DNA of 18,422 bases from Actinomycetes bacterium (GTDB lineage Bacteria; Actinomycetota; Actinomycetes; Actinomycetales; Micrococcaceae), in assembly GCA_023426375.1 (NCBI GenBank), contig JAFAAV010000074.1:1-18422 (forward strand), given 5' to 3'. The translations under genes and the position numbers were made by a program. The notes beneath the pieces were generated by a model, which ran no database searches, was not told the DNA's origin, and worked only from the letters and a program-made list of their open reading frames with translations. Below, one piece after another: positions 14,395 to 18,422 of this stretch. Numbering within the stretch: the first letter of the stretch is position 1; each line of letters starts with the position of its first letter.

Positions 14395-14410
14395 TCGAAA
14401 CTTTATTCGA
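14395..14410. promoter_or_regulatory. LexA (SOS) box of the DUF6504-like gene
   Basis: TCGAAACTTTATTCGA matches TCGAAC-N4-GTTCGA except at the two inner bases. It covers the -10 of the promoter below, so LexA binding would block it. Confidence 0.88.
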
Positions 14411-14428
14411 GTACTGTGAGAGTGCCAA
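14400..14428 (-). promoter_or_regulatory. Promoter of the DUF6504-dnaE2 cassette
   Basis: On the minus strand, TTGGCA (14423-14428) and TAAAGT (14400-14405) are 17 bases apart, giving a leader of roughly 20-25 bases before ATG 14370. The -10 is inside the LexA box. Confidence 0.68.
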
Positions 14429-14510
14429 GGGTCGCTGACACGCATAAGCGGCCCGCATCGGGAGGGGTTCATGAGCATCCACGAGGGCATCGGAGGCCCC
14501 CGAAAAAGAG

Positions 14511-14542
14511 GACGTCGCCCGGCCGAAGGGCCGAGCGACGTC
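14511..14542 (-). terminator. Intrinsic terminator of mtnC-MHS
   Basis: GACGTCGC (14511-14518) pairs with GCGACGTC (14535-14542); after one C-A mismatch, CGGCC pairs with GGCCG around a GAAG loop. In the minus direction CTCTTTTTC follows. It is 52 bases past the stop of the MHS transporter gene. Confidence 0.88.
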
Positions 14543-14594
14543 GTCGTCAACGTGAAGTCGTGACTGTGGGTCGTGACTTTCGATAGGAGCGTGG

Positions 14595-15887
14595 TTATGA
14601 GGTGTAGCGACCCGGCTTGCCCAACAGCACGCCCACCACCGAGATCACGCAGCACGCGGCGAGGAAGAGTGCGGCGGCCCAGGTCTGTCCGCCGACGGCG
14701 GTGATCAGGGCGGCCGCGATGAGCGGGGTAAATCCTGCCACGATGGCACCGTTGGCCTCGCGTGCCAAGGCGATACCGCTGAAGCGTTCGGCCGCGGGGA
14801 ACAAGCCCGCCAGGTAGGCACCTTGGGAGCCCGAGGTGCAGGCGATCACCACGCCGTAGCCCACGGAAATAGCCACGGTGGCGGCCACCGTATTGCCCGA
14901 GGACAACGCCGCGAACAGCGGGAACGCACCTGCCGCACCCAGCAGCGAGCCGAGGGCCAGCACGTTACGGGCGCCGAAGCGGTCGGCGGCCAGGCCACCC
15001 AGCGGAGTGGCCAACACACCGCACACGGAGCCGATGATCACCGCGGTCAACGCCGATCCCCGGTCCATGCCCACGGCCGGTGAAGTCATGAAGGACAGGG
15101 AGAACACGGCCAGAATGTAGTTGAGCGCGTTGTGCCCGGTGATCGAGAAGAACCCCACGACCACCGCGCGCCAGTGCTCGCGCACCAGGGCCACCACGGG
15201 CACCCTGCGGCGTTCCCCGCGTTCCTTGGCGGCCTGGAGCGCAGCCAGGTACTCGGGGCTTTCCTCGAGCTTGACGCGGATGAAGATTGCCAGGGCGAAG
15301 AGCACTGCCGAGGCCAGGAACGGCAACCGCCATGCCCAGTCCAGCAGCACCTGGTCACCCAGCGATGCCGCCCATAGGAACGCACCCGTGGCCAGCACGA
15401 TGCCGGCCGGTGGGGCGGCGAGCACGAGCGACGTCATCAAGCCACGGCGCCGCGGCGGGGCGAACTCCGCAACCAGGGTCATGGCCCCGGCCAGCTCGGC
15501 ACCGGCACCCATGCCCTGCAGCAGACGCAGGAGCACCAGGAAGACCGGTGCGGCCACACCAATCGCGGCATAGGTGGGCAGCAGGCCGATACCCACGGTG
15601 GCCACGCCCATCAGGACCACGGTGAGCAACATGGCCGGCCGGCGGCCGTAGCGGTCCCCCAGGTGACCGACCAACACCCCGCCCAGCGGACGGGCCACGA
15701 AACCCACCGCGAAGGTCGCGAACGCGGCCAGTGAGGCCCCGGAATCCATTCCGGCGAAGAAGAGCGGGCCGATGATCAGCCCGGCGGCCGTGCCGTACAG
15801 GGCGTAGTCGTACCACTCGATGAGGGTTCCGGCCACGGCAGCAAAAAGTGCGCGCCCGGCCCCGGGTCGCATGGTGGTGTTGTTCAC
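14595..15887 (-). CDS. MHS-family MFS transporter, downstream of mtnC
   Basis: This 430-residue 12-helix transporter belongs to the metabolite:H+ symporter branch of the MFS. LIEWYDYALYG is in TM1 (22-32), GDRYGRR in loop 2-3 (77-83), and LQGMGAGAELAGAM in TM4-like sequence (about 125-138). The start is GTG 15887; an in-frame ATG 15 bases on (15872) is possible, and neither has a strong ribosome site. It begins 36 bases after the mtnC stop on the same strand, and a terminator follows, so mtnC and this gene probably form a two-gene operon. That pairing suggests, without proving, transport of a methionine-salvage or sulfur metabolite. It is clearly diverged from the other two MHS proteins in the window. 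Confidence 0.88.
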   Translation of the reverse strand: MNNTTMRPGAGRALFAAVAGTLIEWYDYALYGTAAGLIIGPLFFAGMDSGASLAAFATFAVGFVARPLGGVLVGHLGDRYGRRPAMLLTVVLMGVATVGIGLLPTYAAIGVAAPVFLVLLRLLQGMGAGAELAGAMTLVAEFAPPRRRGLMTSLVLAAPPAGIVLATGAFLWAASLGDQVLLDWAWRLPFLASAVLFALAIFIRVKLEESPEYLAALQAAKERGERRRVPVVALVREHWRAVVVGFFSITGHNALNYILAVFSLSFMTSPAVGMDRGSALTAVIIGSVCGVLATPLGGLAADRFGARNVLALGSLLGAAGAFPLFAALSSGNTVAATVAISVGYGVVIACTSGSQGAYLAGLFPAAERFSGIALAREANGAIVAGFTPLIAAALITAVGGQTWAAALFLAACCVISVVGVLLGKPGRYTS

Positions 15888-15923
15888 GGTAAAAGCTATC
15901 CCGTCTGAAATCTCCCGATTGCG

Positions 15924-16688
15924 CTAGCGGGACGCGTAGCGACGGATGAACCGTACCTGATTCAGTCGCTGGATCTCGGGATGATCCCCCACACCGGCGT
16001 CGTAGAACTGATCGCCCGGGCGGCGCACACCCACGGTGTCCCATCCGGCCTTGCGGGCCGCGTCCAGGGCCTCCACTTGATCGGAGAAGAACAAGAACTT
16101 CTCGCGCGGTTTACCCAGGGCTTCGGCCACGTCGTGGGTGATGTTTCGGAACGAACTCACCTCGTGTTTGGATCCGGCCGATTCCAGGGAGAAGTGCCCC
16201 TTGATCAGGGGAATCAGGTTGCCCTCGGGCGAGTGGATGAACCACGCGCGCTGGGCGGGCAGTGTGCCGTTGGAGAAGATGAACACCGGGATCGACTGCT
16301 CGGACCAGGTCCGCAACGCGGGAATCGCGTCGTCGAAGAACGGCGAGACGAACTGGCCTGCGGCGAAGCCTTCCTGCCAGATCAACGCGTGCATCGTGCG
16401 CAGCGGAGCGGGCATCTCCCCCTCATCCATCCAGGCTTCGAGTACGCCCGTGAGGTCCTCAGCGGTGGCGGAACTGTCCAACCCCGCCATCTCGATGATC
16501 TGCCGGCGAGCGCGGACGACCTCGGGTTTGTGGGAGTGCTCCTCGAAATAGCTGGTGAAGCGTTTGCGGGAGTAGGGATAGAGCTCATCCCGGACGTACC
16601 ACGTGGAGGAGAGAGTGCCTTCAATGTCGACCACGATGACCTCGGGTCGGTCGAGCACCAATGCATTGGCGGCGGCGGGCTCAGGCAT
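15924..16688 (-). CDS. mtnC: Acireductone synthase (enolase-phosphatase E1)
   Basis: This 254-residue HAD-superfamily enzyme of methionine salvage enolises and dephosphorylates 2,3-diketo-5-methylthiopentyl-1-phosphate to acireductone. It needs Mg2+ and acts in the cytosol. The family motifs are in order: VVDIEGTLSS (19-28) with nucleophile Asp21 and the E1-type DxEGT, ALIWQEGFAAGQF (101-113), FIFSNGTLPAQ (136-146), AGSKHEVSSFRNI (171-183) with Lys174, and FFSDQVEALDAARKAGW (200-216). The start is ATG 16688, because AGGGAG lies 6 bases upstream; a TTG 27 bases earlier would add residues not seen in the family. It is followed by an MHS transporter and lies opposite the riboswitch-controlled transporter. 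Other mtn genes are not in the window. Confidence 0.95.
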   Translation of the reverse strand: MPEPAAANALVLDRPEVIVVDIEGTLSSTWYVRDELYPYSRKRFTSYFEEHSHKPEVVRARRQIIEMAGLDSSATAEDLTGVLEAWMDEGEMPAPLRTMHALIWQEGFAAGQFVSPFFDDAIPALRTWSEQSIPVFIFSNGTLPAQRAWFIHSPEGNLIPLIKGHFSLESAGSKHEVSSFRNITHDVAEALGKPREKFLFFSDQVEALDAARKAGWDTVGVRRPGDQFYDAGVGDHPEIQRLNQVRFIRRYASR

Positions 16689-16751
16689 GGTCGGCTCCCT
16701 GTGTTCATTCGACAACGGTGTCTGTCCCCCGGTGACCCGGAGGATAAGCCC

Positions 16752-16757
16752 ATTCTA
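16752..16757 (-). promoter_or_regulatory. Candidate -10 of the mtnC operon
   Basis: TAGAAT on the minus strand (16752-16757) would give a leader of about 57 bases before ATG 16688. The matching -35 is poor (CTGTTT, spacer 18). Two TTTCCGG copies lie in the spacer. No SAM riboswitch is visible on this side. Confidence 0.4.
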
Positions 16758-16844
16758 GGCACCGGAAACCGCCGGAAACAGGAGGACGTCCCGTCGCGAG
16801 CCGCACCACGAGGCCTGGAACGGGCGGTCATAAATCTTCATCAT

Positions 16845-16875
16845 TTGTGGTGCCCAACGATCGTGTGATTAGGTT
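16845..16875 (+). promoter_or_regulatory. Candidate promoter of the riboswitch transcript
   Basis: TTGTGG (16845-16850) and TAGGTT (16870-16875) are 19 bases apart, a somewhat long spacing. Transcription would begin near 16882, just before the riboswitch P1 helix at 16886, and that position is the main support. Confidence 0.45.
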
Positions 16876-16885
16876 CACCCGACAA

Positions 16886-16968
16886 GAATCACGAGTTCCG
16901 GTGCGAAGCCCTGGCTGGCCGGACGGCAACCCTCAGACGCTGTCGTGGGGTGCCCCAGGTGATGATTC
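16886..16968 (+). ncRNA. SAM-IV-type S-adenosylmethionine riboswitch
   Basis: The element has the conserved core of the SAM-I/SAM-IV clan in its actinobacterial SAM-IV form. P1 is GAATCA (16886-16891) with TGATTC (16963-16968). P2 is TCCGG (16897-16901) with CCGGA (16919-16923). The conserved GGCAACCCTC follows (16925-16934), then GGGGTGCCCCAGGTGATGA (16947-16965). It binds SAM and normally switches downstream genes off when SAM is plentiful. It lies about 85 bases ahead of an MHS transporter. Assignment to SAM-IV rather than SAM-I rests on the GGTGCCCC-AGGTGATGA junction and the lack of a separate P4 hairpin before P1 closes. Confidence 0.88.
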
Positions 16969-16997
16969 GGCCCGTGATCAGTACCGGCGCGGGCAAG

Positions 16998-17040
16998 GAC
17001 GGCGTCCGGCTCACCCAGCATTCTTCCGTGACGCCCCGTC
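16998..17040 (+). promoter_or_regulatory. Hairpin between riboswitch and start codon
   Basis: GGCGTC (17001-17006) pairs with GACGCC (17030-17035), CGG (17007-17009) can continue with CCG (17026-17028), and GACG (16998-17001) can alternatively pair with CGTC (17037-17040). It ends two bases before the ribosome site GAGGAG (17043-17048). No T-run follows, so control at translation start is more likely than termination. This is an inference. Confidence 0.4.
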
Positions 17041-17052
17041 ATGAGGAGTGTC

Positions 17053-18422
17053 ATGACCCCCGCCACCACCCAGGTGCCCACGGTCACCGATTCATCATCT
17101 GCTCAGCGGACCCAACCGGCCACGGATCACGCGCTCGCGAGCGTGGGATCAGCGGTGCGCGACAAGAAGCGCGTGCTCGCCGCGTCCTTCGTGGGCACGA
17201 CCATCGAGTGGTACGACTTTTATTTGTATGGTGCCGCCGCTGCCCTGGTCTTCAGCCACTACTTCTTCCCGCAGGGTTCGGGCGTGGGATCGATCATTGC
17301 CTCGTTCGCGACCTTCGCCATTGCGTTCTTCTTCCGACCCCTGGGCGGCATCATCGCCGGGCACCTGGGTGACCGGATCGGCCGCAAGGCCCTGTTGGTC
17401 GCATCCCTGCTGATCATGGGCGTGGCCACCACGGTGATCGGGCTGCTGCCGGGCTTCTCGCAGATCGGCTGGTTCGCCGTGGCCCTGCTCGTTGCCTGCC
17501 GCATTGCCCAAGGGTTGTCCGCCGGTATGGAATGGGGCGGCTCCGCCGTGCTCTCCGTGGAACACGCGCCCAAGGGTTTGCGCGGTCTGTTCGGTTCCTT
17601 CACGCAGGTGGGTTCGGCCGCCGGCATGCTGTTGGCTACCGCCTTCTTCGCGATCATGCAGGGTGTCACCACCGCCGAGCAGTTCCAGGCGTGGGGCTGG
17701 CGCGTACCCTTCCTGTTCTCCGCCGTACTCGTGATCATCGGCCTGATCATCCGCGCCGGCATCGAGGACGCCGAGGAGTTCCAGGAGGTCAAGCGCGAAA
17801 AGGCCGCCGCGACGTCGCCGGTGCGTGAGGTGCTCACCCAGCACACCCGCGGCGTGATCGTGTGCATCGGTCAGCGCATGATTCAGCCGGCCATCTTCTC
17901 CATCCTCACCGTGTACACGCTCACCTACGTGACGCAGCAGCGCGGTGCGAGCCAGTGGGTCATGATCTCCATCCTGATCGCTGCCGGCGTGGGATTGGTG
18001 GGCGGCCCGTTCTGGGGTTGGCTCTCCGACCGCGTAGGACGCCGCCGCATCTCCGTCATCGCCGCGGCGGCCATCGGTGTGTTCGTGTGGCCCTACTTCT
18101 ACTACCTGGATCACGGACCGCTGGCCCTGCTGCCGCTCGTCTACCTGATCGGCATGGCCGTGCTGCACGACAGCATCTACGGCCCCCAGGCCGCACTGTT
18201 CGCCGAACAGTTCCCCACGCACCTGCGCTACTCCGGAGTGTCCCTGGGTTACCAGGTGGGCACCATCCTCTCCGGCGGACTCACACCCATGATCGCCGCG
18301 TGGCTCGTGGCCACCGGCGGCTCCCCCTGGCTGCTGTGCGGCTACCTGAGCCTGCTGGCCGTGATCTCCGTGGTCACCGGCCGCATGGCCAAGGACACCG
18401 TGACCGACGCACCCGAGAACGC
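17053..18422 (+). CDS. MHS-family MFS transporter under a SAM riboswitch (3' end beyond window)
   Basis: The first 456 codons are present, without a stop. TTIEWYDFYLYG is in TM1 (49-60), GDRIGRK in loop 2-3 (106-112), and LSDRVGRRR starts the second half, typical of metabolite:H+ symporters. About 12 hydrophobic segments are complete, so only the C-terminal tail is missing. The N-terminal 40 residues are hydrophilic, Thr/Ser-rich and longer than in the two other MHS proteins here. The start is ATG 17053 with GAGGAG 4 bases before it; an in-frame ATG at 17041 lacks a ribosome site. The SAM riboswitch in the leader implies expression when SAM is low, so methionine or a related sulfur compound is the likely cargo. 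Confidence 0.9.
   Translation, partial: MTPATTQVPTVTDSSSAQRTQPATDHALASVGSAVRDKKRVLAASFVGTTIEWYDFYLYGAAAALVFSHYFFPQGSGVGSIIASFATFAIAFFFRPLGGIIAGHLGDRIGRKALLVASLLIMGVATTVIGLLPGFSQIGWFAVALLVACRIAQGLSAGMEWGGSAVLSVEHAPKGLRGLFGSFTQVGSAAGMLLATAFFAIMQGVTTAEQFQAWGWRVPFLFSAVLVIIGLIIRAGIEDAEEFQEVKREKAAATSPVREVLTQHTRGVIVCIGQRMIQPAIFSILTVYTLTYVTQQRGASQWVMISILIAAGVGLVGGPFWGWLSDRVGRRRISVIAAAAIGVFVWPYFYYLDHGPLALLPLVYLIGMAVLHDSIYGPQAALFAEQFPTHLRYSGVSLGYQVGTILSGGLTPMIAAWLVATGGSPWLLCGYLSLLAVISVVTGRMAKDTVTDAPEN

Noticed and set aside
16689..16715. TTG start of mtnC at 16715
   Set aside because: ATG 16688 has AGGGAG at the ideal distance and matches the family's N-terminus better.
16716..16885. A second SAM riboswitch facing mtnC
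   Set aside because: The minus strand of this stretch shows no GGCAACC core or P1/P2 pairing, only a -10-like TAGAAT.
1..18422. Mobile elements, phage genes or CRISPR arrays
   Set aside because: No transposase, integrase, terminal inverted repeats with target duplications, or regularly spaced identical repeats were seen. The 21-bp repeats at 1140-1202 have no spacers.

Overview
The window comes from a high-GC actinobacterium. The closest guess is a Micrococcaceae-like genus such as Kocuria, Rothia or Arthrobacter, inferred from general content rather than any database match. Supporting signs are a class Ib ribonucleotide reductase cluster (nrdH-nrdI-nrdE), a DnaE2 polymerase with TCGAA-type actinobacterial LexA boxes, a SAM-IV-type riboswitch, TTG/GTG starts, and GNRA-like tetraloop terminators. 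It looks like a chromosomal housekeeping/accessory mix. I see no insertion sequences, phage genes or CRISPR arrays.

Layout. 1-871 is a tRNA region: tRNA-Val(CAC) on the minus strand, then tRNA-Gly(GCC), tRNA-Cys(GCA) and tRNA-Val(GAC) on the plus strand, each end closed by a strong terminator. 872-1218 is a gene-free stretch with hairpins and a degenerate 21-bp tandem repeat. 1242-4389 (minus) is a catabolic-looking unit: an FCD-type GntR regulator, an MHS-family transporter, and an ornithine cyclodeaminase/mu-crystallin family enzyme whose start overlaps the transporter stop. 4489-7840 (minus) is nrdHIE with its terminator, a pair of NrdR boxes and a cluster of DnaA-box-like sites; nrdF is not here. 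7871-10355 (minus) holds an App1-type phosphatase protein and a Tat-exported metallophosphoesterase. 10428-14410 (minus) is a DNA-damage cassette: a small DUF6504-like protein and dnaE2, each preceded by its own LexA box, without imuA or imuB.

14511-18422 is the methionine-linked end. On the minus strand, mtnC (acireductone synthase, methionine salvage) is followed by a second MHS transporter. Divergently, on the plus strand, a SAM-IV-type riboswitch precedes a third MHS transporter that runs off the window. The riboswitch makes the third transporter a candidate importer of methionine or a related sulfur compound. This divergent pair is the most interesting system here. The combination of DnaA boxes and NrdR boxes upstream of nrdHIE, and the stripped-down SOS mutagenesis cassette, come next.

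All assignments come from reading motifs; no similarity search or structure calculation was run.
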